From contig NZ_CP141184.1 of NCBI RefSeq assembly GCF_035609205.1, forward strand, positions 806,001 through 870,000: DNA of 64,000 nt, given 5' to 3'. Numbering within the stretch: the first letter of the stretch is position 1; each line of letters begins with the position of its first letter. A program made the translations under genes and the position numbers. The stretch comes from Hymenobacter sp. GOD-10R (GTDB taxonomy: Bacteria > Bacteroidota > Bacteroidia > Cytophagales > Hymenobacteraceae). Shown here piece by piece: positions 7,166 to 15,731 of the stretch. The notes below the pieces were generated by a model. The model saw only the letters and a list, made by a program, of their open reading frames with translations. It did not search any database and was not told where the DNA came from.

Positions 7166-7699
7166 ATGGCAACTACCAAATGGGTCATTGACCCCATGCA
7201 CTCCGAACTTCAGTTCAAAGTAAAACACCTCGTTATTTCGACCGTAACGGGCTCGTTCAAGAGCTTCACGGGTGAAGCAGAAACGGAAGGCGAAGACTTT
7301 GATAACGCCAAAGTGCGGTTCTCTGCCGACATCGCTAGCATCGACACGGGCCAAGAAGGCCGCGACGAACACTTGAAAGGCGCCGATTTCTTCGACGCAG
7401 CGCAGTATACGCAACTCACGTTCGAGTCGACTTCGATGACGAAAACTGGTGACGACGAGTACAAGCTCGTTGGCAACCTGACCCTGCACGGCGTAACGAA
7501 GCCCGTAACCCTGAACGTGGAGTTTGGTGGCGCTACCAGCGACTTCTACGGCAACTTCAAAGCTGGCTTTGATGTGACCGGCAAGATCAGCCGCAAAGAG
7601 TACGGCCTGACCTGGAGCGGTGTAACCGACGCTGGTTCTGTGGTAGTAGGCGACGAAGTGAAGCTCGTGGCTAGCGTGCAGTTCGCGAAGCAAGCATAA
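7166..7699 (+). CDS. YceI-family lipid-binding protein, no signal peptide
   Basis: A 177-residue YceI-type protein: W-V-I-D-P-M-H-S-E-L-Q-F-K-V-K-H-L at the N terminus, then F-D-N-A-K-V-R-F-S-A-D-I-A-S-I-D-T-G, R-D-E-H-L-K-G-A-D-F-F-D, and G-N-L-T-L-H-G-V-T-K-P-V in order. The fold is an extended lipocalin-like barrel that binds isoprenoid chains such as polyprenyl quinones. Unlike E. coli YceI there is no signal peptide, so it is probably cytoplasmic. Its promoter carries the same palindrome as the quinone oxidoreductase gene wrbA, which fits a shared quinone or redox-stress response. Confidence 0.92.
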   Translation: MATTKWVIDPMHSELQFKVKHLVISTVTGSFKSFTGEAETEGEDFDNAKVRFSADIASIDTGQEGRDEHLKGADFFDAAQYTQLTFESTSMTKTGDDEYKLVGNLTLHGVTKPVTLNVEFGGATSDFYGNFKAGFDVTGKISRKEYGLTWSGVTDAGSVVVGDEVKLVASVQFAKQA

Positions 7700-7724
7700 C
7701 CTAGGTCCTGAAACCTAGCTTCTG

Positions 7725-7754
7725 AAAAGCCATCCGTAAGGATGGCTTTTTTTG
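7725..7754 (+). terminator. intrinsic terminator after yceI
   Basis: AAAAGCCATCC / GGATGGCTTTT (11-bp stem, GTAA loop) followed by TTTT. Just before it, 7698-7720 holds ACCTAGGT and ACCTAGCT starting at the stop codon. Confidence 0.9.
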
Positions 7755-7804
7755 TGACCAACCAGCCAGCGCTGCGTATTAGTACACTTGCTAACTACTT
7801 GCTT

Positions 7805-8563
7805 ATGCCTTCCCAACCGACCCTCGTATTCTTGCACGGCTTCGCCGAAAGCCGCGAAATATGGACTGATTTCACGCGTGATTTCCCCGCGCACTACCAG
7901 ATCTTAGCGCCTAACTTTCCCGGCTACGGCGCGTCAGATGCTCCGCTAGTCGATGACTACTCGATGGAGGCACTTGGTGAGTTTATCAAGAAAGAGCTAG
8001 GGAGGGTAGGCGCTTCGCAGGCGGTACTAGTCGGGCACTCGATGGGTGGGTATGCAGCCCTAGCGTTTGCCGAAAAATACCCGGCGCAAGTAGCAGGCTT
8101 GGTACTCTTTCACTCATCGGCCTTGCCCGACGACGACAGCAAGAAAGCCAACCGCGACAAAAACATCAGCTTCGTGGAGCGGCATGGCGTGGAAAAGTTC
8201 ATGAGCACCTTCATCCGCCCGCTCTTTGCCAACACCAACGAGCAAACCATGATGAACGAGCGCCAGCAATTGGAAGAAATGGGCATCAACACGCCCCAAG
8301 CCAGTGTGCTGGCCGGCATGCAAGCCATGCGCGACCGGCCCGACCGCACCGACGTGCTGCGCAAAGCCACATTTCCAGTGCTGTTCATCGTGGGCAAAGA
8401 AGACCTAGCCGTGACGCTCGAAACTTCCTTAGCGCAAGTGGCGCTGCCACCGGTGAGTACAGCGTTATTTCTGGATAGCGTAGGGCATCTAGGCTTCGTG
8501 GAGCGTCCCACCGAAACACGACGCGCCGTGCTTGACTTTGCGGCTAGTGTATTCGCAAAGTAA
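7805..8563 (+). CDS. alpha/beta-fold hydrolase
   Basis: A 252-residue alpha/beta hydrolase: oxyanion segment L-H-G-F-A-E-S-R-E-I-W, nucleophile elbow G-H-S-M-G-G, acid in V-G-K-E-D and catalytic His in V-G-H-L-G-F-V-E. I use the ATG at 7805 (M-P-S-Q-P-T-L-V-F-L-H-G); the longer frame opens within the yceI terminator. The substrate is unknown; relatives include esterases, haloperoxidase-like enzymes and lactonases. Confidence 0.88.
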   Translation: MPSQPTLVFLHGFAESREIWTDFTRDFPAHYQILAPNFPGYGASDAPLVDDYSMEALGEFIKKELGRVGASQAVLVGHSMGGYAALAFAEKYPAQVAGLVLFHSSALPDDDSKKANRDKNISFVERHGVEKFMSTFIRPLFANTNEQTMMNERQQLEEMGINTPQASVLAGMQAMRDRPDRTDVLRKATFPVLFIVGKEDLAVTLETSLAQVALPPVSTALFLDSVGHLGFVERPTETRRAVLDFAASVFAK

Positions 8564-8592
8564 CTGACCTAGGATATCGTTACCTAGGTCAG
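8564..8592. terminator. CTAG-containing gene-end hairpin
   Basis: CTGACCTAGG and CCTAGGTCAG are perfect 10-base inverted arms with a 9-base loop, starting right after the TAA of the hydrolase. There is no T tract. It may serve both this gene and the convergent sugar dehydrogenase gene. Confidence 0.5.
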
Positions 8593-8633
8593 TCACCGCT
8601 TGTACTCAGTAAGCTAAAATTCAGGGAAGCCTA

Positions 8634-10220
8634 TTAGTTGCGCACCAACGGCACGACCATTTGGGCTTTCTCGTTATGCACGCGCACCCAGTACGTACCG
8701 GCCGCTAGTTGCTCAACGTTCAGAACCTGGGGGCGCTGGCTGGCAACTTGTTGCGGCTGCCCTACTGACTGGCCGAGGCCATTGAGCAGTTCTACTCCAT
8801 AATTTCCAATCGGCAAGCGGGTTAAATCCAGGGTTACACTTCCCTCCGACGGGTTCGGATACAGTCCTATCTCACGTTGTAAGCGTGCTGCTGTATTAGC
8901 AAGCGGCCGATCGTAGGTGTACACGATGATTTTGTCGGGCCGATCGAAGTTGTTGGTGGTCAAGTAGATCTTGTTGCCATCGGGCGATATAGCAACGTCG
9001 CGCAAGCGGCCATTGAGCTCCTGATCGGCGGTGAAAAAGCGCTTGGGGTTTGGGTCAGCCGACGTGGCGGGCGCTAAGGTTACGCCATCAGGGTTCAGCT
9101 TAAATTGGAAAAGCTCCTGATCGGTATTTGACCCATTCTTCAGCGTGACGACTAGCAGGCTGTTGGTCCAGGCAGGAATAGCGTTGCTGCTGTAGTAGGC
9201 GCCATCGGAGGGGGCCACGGAGCACCAGTCGACAGACGTGGGTGTGGTGGGTTGGGGCACGGCGCACCACGCGTACATAGCTGGTTTTAGCTGGTCGTTG
9301 GCAATGAGCGGGTTGGGGACGTAGGCGTTGATGTACGCAGTTTCACCGGGATAATTGTCGTCGCCATGATACCCGCGGACGTTCTTCCAGCCGTAGTTCA
9401 TACCCTTCACCAGCACGTTGATTTCATCATCCGTACGGTCGCCATGCTCGGTGTCGTAGAGCACGTTCTGCACCGGATTGTAGATCAGGCCTTGCGGGTT
9501 GCGGTGCCCCCGGGTGAAGAAAGAATTACCTGGAATAGGGTTGTCGCTCGGAATAGTGCCGTCGATGTTGAACCGGTGCACCTTGCCATTTTTATAGGCT
9601 GGATCTTGCGCCAAATTATTCGGATTGCTTGATTGGGGTACGTAGCAATCAGGATTATTCGTGTCAGACACGCCGTTGTCGCCCACGGTGAAGTAGAGGT
9701 AAGGAAGTCCGTTCTGCTTAACGGCCAACAACCGACCACCTAGGTGGTCGTAGCCCGTGGGCATGTTTAGAACGAGGTCTTGGCTAGCCGTTACGCGGCT
9801 GTTAGGAGCATTCCAGGTCAGTCGTACGATTTTAAACTTCGTGGCTGGGGCCGCGGCAGTTCCGCTGTTGTACGAGTAGACAAAGTACACGTAGGAAGTC
9901 GCGCTGGTCAGGAAATCGGGGTGCAGCGTCAAACCTAGGGTGCCAGCACCAATATTGGGTTGAAAACACAGCGGCGACTGCTCCAGCGGCGACCCAGCGA
10001 AGTAGTCGGGGGCAGTATACACCACGGTCTTTTCACCCGTCGTCGGGTTTACCCGCGAAACCCGCCCGCCAGACTCGGTTAACCACAAGTAATTGTCGGG
10101 ACCGTACGTCATTTCCCAAGGAGTAGTCAGGGAAGTGGGCAGCTCGGAACGGGTAAACGATTGGGCATGACCTAGGCCAGATAGAAGGAGCAGCCCAACG
10201 AGCGTAGATAGTTTTTTCAT
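8634..10220 (-). CDS. PQQ-dependent sugar dehydrogenase-like protein, T9SS-secreted
   Basis: A 528-residue beta-propeller protein of the glucose/sorbosone dehydrogenase family. The order is signal peptide (M-K-K-L-S-T-L-V-G-L-L-L-L), then P-W-E-M-T-Y-G-P-D-N-Y-L-W-L-T-E-S-G-G-R near the start, the heart motifs L-T-L-H-P-D-F, G-H-R-N-P-Q-G-L, E-H-G-D-R-T-D-D-E-I-N and N-Y-G-W. The last 75 residues, beginning L-Y-P-N-P-S-E-G, form a type A Por-secretion sorting domain, so the enzyme is expected on the cell surface or outside. It is a paralogue of the gene at 28216. The electron acceptor and sugar are unknown, and an enzymatic role rests on family only. The in-frame TTG two codons upstream is not needed; ATG 10218-10220 starts the signal peptide. 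Confidence 0.85.
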   Translation of the reverse strand: MKKLSTLVGLLLLSGLGHAQSFTRSELPTSLTTPWEMTYGPDNYLWLTESGGRVSRVNPTTGEKTVVYTAPDYFAGSPLEQSPLCFQPNIGAGTLGLTLHPDFLTSATSYVYFVYSYNSGTAAAPATKFKIVRLTWNAPNSRVTASQDLVLNMPTGYDHLGGRLLAVKQNGLPYLYFTVGDNGVSDTNNPDCYVPQSSNPNNLAQDPAYKNGKVHRFNIDGTIPSDNPIPGNSFFTRGHRNPQGLIYNPVQNVLYDTEHGDRTDDEINVLVKGMNYGWKNVRGYHGDDNYPGETAYINAYVPNPLIANDQLKPAMYAWCAVPQPTTPTSVDWCSVAPSDGAYYSSNAIPAWTNSLLVVTLKNGSNTDQELFQFKLNPDGVTLAPATSADPNPKRFFTADQELNGRLRDVAISPDGNKIYLTTNNFDRPDKIIVYTYDRPLANTAARLQREIGLYPNPSEGSVTLDLTRLPIGNYGVELLNGLGQSVGQPQQVASQRPQVLNVEQLAAGTYWVRVHNEKAQMVVPLVRN

Positions 10221-10705
10221 TAGCAATAGGTAGTAAAGGTTTGGTTAATATGGCCTTACGCTAATTATAAAAAATAGTCTAGCTCTACTATCTCTAGCAA
10301 TGACGCACAGAAAAAGAGTTGCTCGTTGGAGTGAAAGCAACTGAAAAAATGATCTACTACATATTCATTTCTTCGCCGCCGAACACGCAATAGATGTTAT
10401 TTCTTGAGACGAGTTCTGCGAGCAACTTGAGGAGAGCAACCTAACTTTTCTGTACTAGGATGAAAAGGCGGCCGCTTTAATAAGCCAGTGGCGCAGTCGT
10501 AGATGACATACAGGTTAGTCGAATGATAAGCAGAACTGCCCTCGTACCTAGCTGGCACGAGGGCAGTTCTGTTGAGCTGAATGCTCTTTCAATAACGAAT
10601 CGAATTCATCACTACGCTTTCGATATCAAGCATAGGAACACCTTTTCGCTTTGCCGAAAGCTAGGTAGGTGTAACGCATACTTATTGCACGGCCTCCAGA
10701 AGAAG
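10221..10705. other. intergenic region with one strong hairpin
   Basis: About 480 bases between two minus-strand genes. It should contain the sugar dehydrogenase promoter near 10230-10300 (AT-rich). At 10532-10570 there is a perfect 14-bp inverted repeat (AGAACTGCCCTCGT / ACGAGGGCAGTTCT, 11-base loop with CTAG). Reading frames here lack coding character. Confidence 0.5.
10532..10570. terminator. strong hairpin downstream of the M48 gene
   Basis: A 14-bp GC-rich stem with an 11-base loop. It lies 136 bases after the stop of the minus-strand M48 gene. No T tract follows on either strand, so it may be a factor-dependent end or a processing hairpin. Confidence 0.4.
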
Positions 10706-12856
10706 TTAGTCTTTCACTAAGGACAGTTCAGCTGTTGGTTCAAGCTTTGGTTGGCTTTTTACCGAAGCCACTAGCTCTTCCTGAAGGCGTAGTAGAGCAC
10801 CTAGGTTTTTGAAATACAAACGTTGAAGCCGTTCACTACTTCCGTCCAGTACATCCAGAAAGTCGGAAAGAGAGTTGTTGCTTAACAGTACTACTCGCGG
10901 CATTTCGTAAGAGTGCATAACGAAGTCATATAGAGTCTTGTAGGACGCTAAATGCACAAGTGGCAGCAACTCAGTGACCCGAAGCGGTTGCATTGCCGCG
11001 TCAAAACTATCGAGACGCTTCCTAAATAGGATGTTGAAAGTGCCCACTTCGCGCTCCGTTAACTGGCCCTTTTTGAATATCTCTTGGATAGATTCACGCA
11101 TGTCCGCCAGCAGCTGCAGGACTGTTTCCAAAGCCTGTTGAATCACATACTGTATTTGGTAGCGAGCAAGCCAAGCGGCTCGTTGCGGCGCATTGATGGT
11201 AGAGAGGTGCCAGTGTAGCGCCACTACTTGGCGGTCGAAGGTTGCTAACCAAGCGGTGTGTTGCTGCTTCTCTTGCGTGAGACGTTCTGTTACCGAGGCC
11301 GCTTCCGCCGCTTTGTAGGTTACGCCCGCCACTGTGAAGTGAGATTCCTTCGTGCGCTTTCCCTGGATAAGTGCTAGCCGCTGCAAATCAGCACGGCGGA
11401 TTTTCGCGGCGTCAGTTCGCGCTTGTAGTTCAGGCCCAAACAAAGCTTGGTGAGCTTCTAACAGGTTATCAGCTGGTAACGTCGTCGTTTCAGCCAGCTC
11501 AGCAAATGTGCTAGGGTCGAGTAATGTGAGCAGGCGCGTGTCGTAGGTACCTGCATACTGCGGGTGATAGGTTAATTCATGTCGCTCGGCGGCTAAGAAC
11601 TCCTCTATTTCCTGAGCTGGCAGCAACGTAGTGCCTAGCCGGGCATCTGCCCCAGAATAGATGATGTGCGTAATCGATTGGCGCAGTTCGTCGGGGTTGT
11701 TGAAGAGCAGCCAGGGCGAGCATTCATTTACCGGTCCTGGTACTCCCAGAGCTTGGGCACGCTGCTCGCGCAGATAGTCAGCCGGATGGCTCGCGTACAT
11801 CTCTACCACTTGCACTTCATCAGGCTTAAAGAGGCGCTTAGGTCCTTCTGGTGAAGGTAAACTGCTCGTCAAGCGCTCTGCTAAGCTTTCCTGAAGGCAA
11901 AGGGTTTGATGATAAAACAGGTCATTGGTAGCTAACTTATGTTCCAAGGCGGTGCTAAGTTGCCCCATCGCTTGTTGCAAAGCCGTGCTCACTGGCCCTA
12001 GCTGATACAGCGCTTGGCAAATGGCATCGGAGCCCGCCATGCGCACAGCCATGCGGTCGGCTTCAAATTCCATCTCCCGTGACAGTGAGGCGTTAATTAG
12101 ATGGATGCCTTGAAAAGCTAGCTCCAGCACCTTCCGAATGGCCCACACCACGGCGGTCATCAGCCACGCTACGAGCGAAACCCGAATATCCAACTGGCGC
12201 CATTTGCTCAGGGTTTCATCCCAGGCATCACGCTCATATACCATATCATGAATGATGCGGCTGGCCGTGTACGCGTAACTGCCTAGCCGCATAGTGCGCT
12301 GAGCAAAGTGCCCAAACTCGTGAGCCAGCACGGCCTTGAACTCCGTTAGGTTCAGGCCATTCACCAAACCTAGGCCGATCAGCAGGTTCTTCTGAGTGGG
12401 TAAAAACAAGCTCCGCAGCGTGTTGTCATACGACACAGAAGCGCTGACCTGGGCGTCGATGTAGATATTCTTCGGCATAGGTGCTCCCGATTCGGTACAG
12501 AGCTGCTGAATAAAAGCAAACAGCTCGGGCTGTGCCTCAGGAGCGAGCCGTAGCTGGCCTTCTCGCTCCTTGTGAGTTGCCTTGAAAAAGAACTTCACCA
12601 AGAACACGACGACCATGACGGCTGCCACTACGCATCCTAGGTGGAAAAGCGCCGTCCACATAGTGTAAGTGGGCAGGCGCATTGTTAGCGTGAAATACAC
12701 CAGCCACGAGGCGGCGGCTAGCAAAGCTAGGTAGAGCAAAATGAAGAGCAGGATACTAGTCATCATCGCCGCAATCATCCACCTGTAGCGTAGGTTAGGA
12801 CGGTCAAAACCAGCAGGCAGCACTGTAGGGGAAGGAGGGTATAGCGTTGAAGTCAT
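10706..12856 (-). CDS. membrane-anchored M48-family zinc metalloprotease
   Basis: A 716-residue protein with two N-terminal membrane helices (about residues 32-55 and 68-90), then a protease domain with H-E-F-G-H at residues 179-183 (V-L-A-H-E-F-G-H-F-A-Q-R), a further hydrophobic segment (V-A-W-L-M-T-A-V-V-W-A-I) and the third zinc ligand in E-M-E-F-E-A-D. The roughly 400-residue helical C-terminal region is unusual next to HtpX (about 290 residues). M48 proteases act in membrane-protein quality control. The ATG at 12856 (M-T-S-T-L-Y-P-P) is preferred to the frame opening at 12988, which would run through the hairpin at 12964-12996. Confidence 0.85.
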   Translation of the reverse strand: MTSTLYPPSPTVLPAGFDRPNLRYRWMIAAMMTSILLFILLYLALLAAASWLVYFTLTMRLPTYTMWTALFHLGCVVAAVMVVVFLVKFFFKATHKEREGQLRLAPEAQPELFAFIQQLCTESGAPMPKNIYIDAQVSASVSYDNTLRSLFLPTQKNLLIGLGLVNGLNLTEFKAVLAHEFGHFAQRTMRLGSYAYTASRIIHDMVYERDAWDETLSKWRQLDIRVSLVAWLMTAVVWAIRKVLELAFQGIHLINASLSREMEFEADRMAVRMAGSDAICQALYQLGPVSTALQQAMGQLSTALEHKLATNDLFYHQTLCLQESLAERLTSSLPSPEGPKRLFKPDEVQVVEMYASHPADYLREQRAQALGVPGPVNECSPWLLFNNPDELRQSITHIIYSGADARLGTTLLPAQEIEEFLAAERHELTYHPQYAGTYDTRLLTLLDPSTFAELAETTTLPADNLLEAHQALFGPELQARTDAAKIRRADLQRLALIQGKRTKESHFTVAGVTYKAAEAASVTERLTQEKQQHTAWLATFDRQVVALHWHLSTINAPQRAAWLARYQIQYVIQQALETVLQLLADMRESIQEIFKKGQLTEREVGTFNILFRKRLDSFDAAMQPLRVTELLPLVHLASYKTLYDFVMHSYEMPRVVLLSNNSLSDFLDVLDGSSERLQRLYFKNLGALLRLQEELVASVKSQPKLEPTAELSLVKD

Positions 12857-12963
12857 AAATGAACACGGTAAATTTTTAGTCGATAATATGAGGGAAAATA
12901 GATATTTATTTGGTCTTACGTTCAGGTGTTTACTTTTTCTTGTGAAGTAACCACTAAAAACAT

Positions 12964-12996
12964 AAGCCCCAATGATGGACAACATCATTGGGGCTT
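12964..12996 (-). terminator. intrinsic terminator on the minus strand
   Basis: AAGCCCCAATGATG / CATCATTGGGGCTT (14-bp perfect stem, 5-base loop). On the minus strand it is followed by ATGTTTTTAG. It ends transcription from the TonB-C gene and lies directly downstream of the decayed asd 3' end. Confidence 0.85.
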
Positions 12997-13027
12997 GTGG
13001 TAAAGTAAAGAGACAGTGAGCTTTTAC

Positions 13028-13109
13028 TTAAGCAAGAGCTGCTTCTTTCAGCAGACCTAGCTTGGTCATGTGCTCGGCAATCTGCACGGCGTTGGTGGCG
13101 GCACCTTTG
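13028..13109 (-). pseudogene. remnant of an asd 3' end
   Basis: Bases 13044-13109 match 14487-14552 inside the intact asd gene at 64 of 66 positions. Read on the minus strand the remnant encodes E-H-M-T-K-L-G-L-L-K-E-A-A-L-A and then TAA (13028-13030), against E-H-M-I-K-L-G-L-L-K-E-N-T-A-E-A-A-V-stop in the intact gene. Nothing upstream of 13110 resembles asd, so only about 27 codons survive. A DNA rearrangement, such as insertion of the TonB-C gene with duplication of the asd end, would explain this. The remnant keeps a clean reading frame and a different natural-looking tail, so it may be the older asd end. Confidence 0.8.
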
Positions 13110-13127
13110 TATAGGTGAACTATCTTG

Positions 13128-14276
13128 TTACATGATGTGAAAGGAAAGAGGCACTACATAGAACACCTTCACAGGTTTGCCTTCCTGCTTGGCTGGTGCT
13201 ACGGCCGGGTGCTGACTTCTGACAGCCGCCAGAACAGCATCATCTAGTTCGCGCCCAACTGAACTAACTATCTCGGGTTTCTCCAGTGCGCCGGCTTCAT
13301 TGACTTCGAAGTAAACATACACGTCGCCTTGCATCTTGTTGCGCAGCGCCATAGGAGGGTACTTTGCCGCGCGTTGCAGTTTCGTTAGAATATCTGTCGG
13401 ATCTGTTAGCGTCTTGAATACAGGCATCTGATCGGCGTACGGATAAACCTTCTCGGCGCTAGCAGAAGGAGTGAGGCGAAATGTGACCGGTAGAATGATA
13501 GCGGAGCTTGCAACGGGTGCTCCATTCTTACTAACAGGCGTCCAAGCAGGCATAGCGCTGATCCACTGCGTAGCGGCTTGTTCTAAGGTGCTACCTACTT
13601 GTTTGTTGATAGTTCGGGGCTTCGATTTGCCTTGTTGGGTGCCTTCAAAGGCTGTGAGTGGCCTAGCTTCTATTACTTTACCTGTCGCATCAAGCTTAAA
13701 CTTAATAAAGACACGGCCTTCGGCTTGGGCTGCGCGCGCAGCTTCCGGATACGGTGCAGAAGCTAGGTAGGCGAGTAGGGCATCTGGGCCACCTGGATAC
13801 TTAGCACTGCCAGCGTTGGTGTTAGCATAAGGAGCCAATAACTTGCTCTGGCTCTGCATGGCAAAGTTGATGGGCATCGTGAGAGCAACCGACACTGGCT
13901 GGCCCTGCTTTTTGCCCGGCTGCCAAGCAGCCGGCATGGTAGAAATCACCCGCAAAGCTTCTTGATCCAAAGCAGGATGTACCCCTTTCAAAACCTGAGC
14001 TTGCTCTACTTGCCCTTGTGCGTTTACCACAAAGGACACGAACACCCGGCCTACTGCACCGGTCTGAAGCGCTTCAGCCGGGTACCGCGTATTGTGTCGG
14101 ATGTAAGCTATTACTGAGTCCGTTCCGCCGCCTCGAAAAGAGGGCATCTGCTCCACATAGGTATAAACGGGCGAAGTAGTTGTGGTAGCGGCTGGATTGG
14201 AAGTAGATTGAGCAAATAAGCTAGGCGTAATGGTGAGGAGCGCACCGACGATGGCGAGGCAATAAGCGTTCTGCAT
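13128..14276 (-). CDS. secreted protein with three TonB C-terminal-like domains
   Basis: A 382-residue protein with signal peptide (M-Q-N-A-Y-C-L-A-I-V-G-A-L) and three tandem TonB-C-like repeats. Each begins Y-x-x-x-x-M-P-x-F or a derivative and contains Y-P-x-x-A then G-x-V-x-V-x-F-x-V-x-x-x-G. The second repeat is less regular (Y-P-E-A-A-R-A-A-Q-A-E-G-R-V-F-I-K-F). There is no membrane anchor or Pro-rich stalk as in true TonB, so it is unlikely to energise receptors; many Bacteroidota carry such periplasmic proteins with unknown role. The gene lies between intact asd and the asd remnant. The ATG at 14276 is chosen because it starts the signal peptide. Confidence 0.8.
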   Translation of the reverse strand: MQNAYCLAIVGALLTITPSLFAQSTSNPAATTTTSPVYTYVEQMPSFRGGGTDSVIAYIRHNTRYPAEALQTGAVGRVFVSFVVNAQGQVEQAQVLKGVHPALDQEALRVISTMPAAWQPGKKQGQPVSVALTMPINFAMQSQSKLLAPYANTNAGSAKYPGGPDALLAYLASAPYPEAARAAQAEGRVFIKFKLDATGKVIEARPLTAFEGTQQGKSKPRTINKQVGSTLEQAATQWISAMPAWTPVSKNGAPVASSAIILPVTFRLTPSASAEKVYPYADQMPVFKTLTDPTDILTKLQRAAKYPPMALRNKMQGDVYVYFEVNEAGALEKPEIVSSVGRELDDAVLAAVRSQHPAVAPAKQEGKPVKVFYVVPLSFHIM

Positions 14277-14404
14277 GGGTGATAGTAGGGAAGTGAATAA
14301 GGACTTGTTGAATAGTTTGGGTTCAAGGTAAATACTTCCAAACAATACATACCTAGCTTTTTATGGGGATAATAATGGCACCTAAAGAAGGGGAAGTATA
14401 AAGC

Positions 14405-14442
14405 AAAAAAGAGCCTCCTGGTGCTATACCAGAAGGCTCTTT
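14405..14442 (-). terminator. intrinsic terminator after asd
   Basis: AAAGAGCCT-C-CTGGT / ACCAG-A-AGGCTCTTT (one mismatch, 5-base loop), followed on the minus strand by TTTTTTGC. Lies 19 bases past the asd stop. Confidence 0.85.
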
Positions 14443-14461
14443 CTAAACAATCAGCAGGAGC

Positions 14462-15481
14462 TTAAACCGCAGCTTCAGCCGTATTCTCTTTCAGCAGACC
14501 TAGCTTGATCATGTGCTCGGCAATCTGCACGGCATTGGTGGCGGCACCTTTGCGCAAGTTGTCGGCCACTACCCACATGTTCAGGGTGTTTGGCTGCGAC
14601 TCGTCGCGGCGCAGGCGGCCTACTAGCACGGCGTCTTTGCCGTGGGCGTCTTTCGGCATGGGGTATACGTTGTTGGCCGGGTCGTCAACTACTTCGATGC
14701 CTTCCGTTTGTTCGAGCAAGCTGCGTACTTCGGCTAGGTCAAAATCTTTGGCGAACTCCACGTTCACAGCTTCCGAGTGGCCGCCCATTACGGGGATGCG
14801 CACGGTGGTAGCCGTTACCCGGATCGATTCGTCACTCATGATTTTCTTGGTCTCGTTCACCATCTTCATCTCCTCCTTGGTGTAGCCGTTCTCACCGAAC
14901 ACGTCGATGTGGGGCAGCACGTTCAGGTCAATGGGATGGGCGTAGGCGCGCGGGCCGTCGAAGTTACCGGCGCGCTCAGCCATGAGTTGGTCCACGGCTT
15001 TTTTGCCGGTGCCCGTTACGCTCTGGTAGGTGCTCACCACCACGCGCTTGATCTGGTAAGCCTCGTGCAGTTTATGCAGGGCCAGCACCATCTGAATGGT
15101 CGAGCAGTTGGGGTTCGCGATGATTTTATCTTCGGGAGTCAGCTCTTTGGCGTTGATTTCGGGCACCACAAGCTTTTTGGTGGGGTCCATGCGCCAAGCG
15201 GACGAATTGTCGATTACCACGGTGCCCACTTCTGCGAAGCGAGGGGCTTGCTCTTTCGAGACCGAGCCACCGGCCGAGAAAATGGCTACGTCCGGACGGG
15301 CCGCAATAGCGTCGTCCATGCTTACAACCTTGTATTTCTTGCCGAGGAACTCGATTTCCTGTCCTACCGATTTCTCGGAGGCCACGGGTAATAACTCGCT
15401 GACCGGGAAATTCCGTTCGGCCAGCACTTTCAGCATTTCGCCGCCGACCAAGCCGGTGGCACCTACTACGGCTACTTTCAT
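14462..15481 (-). CDS. asd: aspartate-semialdehyde dehydrogenase
   Basis: A 339-residue enzyme that reduces aspartyl phosphate to aspartate semialdehyde with NADPH, a step shared by lysine/diaminopimelate, threonine and methionine synthesis. Visible are the nucleotide-binding G-A-T-G-L-V-G-G near residue 7, active-site Cys126 in N-P-N-C-S-T-I-Q, and the G-G-H-S-E-A-V segment with the catalytic His. The ATG at 15479-15481 gives M-K-V-A-V-V-G-A-T-G, the normal start; the frame extends upstream without homology. A -7 box TATCTTTG lies on the minus strand at 15529-15536. A partial second copy of its 3' end lies at 13028-13109. Confidence 0.96.
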   Translation of the reverse strand: MKVAVVGATGLVGGEMLKVLAERNFPVSELLPVASEKSVGQEIEFLGKKYKVVSMDDAIAARPDVAIFSAGGSVSKEQAPRFAEVGTVVIDNSSAWRMDPTKKLVVPEINAKELTPEDKIIANPNCSTIQMVLALHKLHEAYQIKRVVVSTYQSVTGTGKKAVDQLMAERAGNFDGPRAYAHPIDLNVLPHIDVFGENGYTKEEMKMVNETKKIMSDESIRVTATTVRIPVMGGHSEAVNVEFAKDFDLAEVRSLLEQTEGIEVVDDPANNVYPMPKDAHGKDAVLVGRLRRDESQPNTLNMWVVADNLRKGAATNAVQIAEHMIKLGLLKENTAEAAV

Positions 15482-15528
15482 GAGTGAAATAAGGGTTTGA
15501 AAGCCACGCGTGGAACGTGGTTCTAGGA

Positions 15529-15536
15529 CAAAGATA
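15529..15536 (-). promoter_or_regulatory. asd promoter -7 box
   Basis: TATCTTTG on the minus strand matches the Bacteroidota -7 consensus TAnnTTTG, 47 bases before the asd ATG. No clear TTG is seen at the right distance. The leader contains the palindrome CCACGCGTGG (15505-15514). Confidence 0.5.
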
Positions 15537-15581
15537 AGAGAACGAACATATTGATACTGAATGATTATTTCACCGCGGCAG

Positions 15582-15601
15582 GAATGCGCCATAGCGCATT
15601 C
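15582..15601. repeat. 20-bp palindromic repeat, REP-like
   Basis: GAATGCGC-CATA-GCGCATTC, a perfect stem upstream of the lamin-tail gene. A related element (15 of 20 positions alike) lies at 18400-18419 downstream of the same gene. Confidence 0.45.
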
Positions 15602-15731
15602 GGTAGCCGGGCGCATTTGTTGGGCTAGGTCTGAGTCGTTCTGACGACAACACGCAACGACGAACGCACCCTGGCGCGCTCCTACGATGGCGCGGTTTTA
15701 GAATGTGGCAGACCCCGTTACTGCTTATTCT

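Noticed and set aside
10523..10720. Small plus-strand frame of 65 codons
   Set aside because: It runs through the hairpin at 10532-10570 and into the 3' end of the M48 gene; composition is not coding-like.
12857..14461. Insertion sequence around the asd remnant
   Set aside because: No transposase or terminal inverted repeats are seen; only a direct duplication of asd sequence is supported.
15000..15391. Long frames antisense to asd (plus strand)
   Set aside because: They are shadows caused by codon bias opposite a clear enzyme gene.
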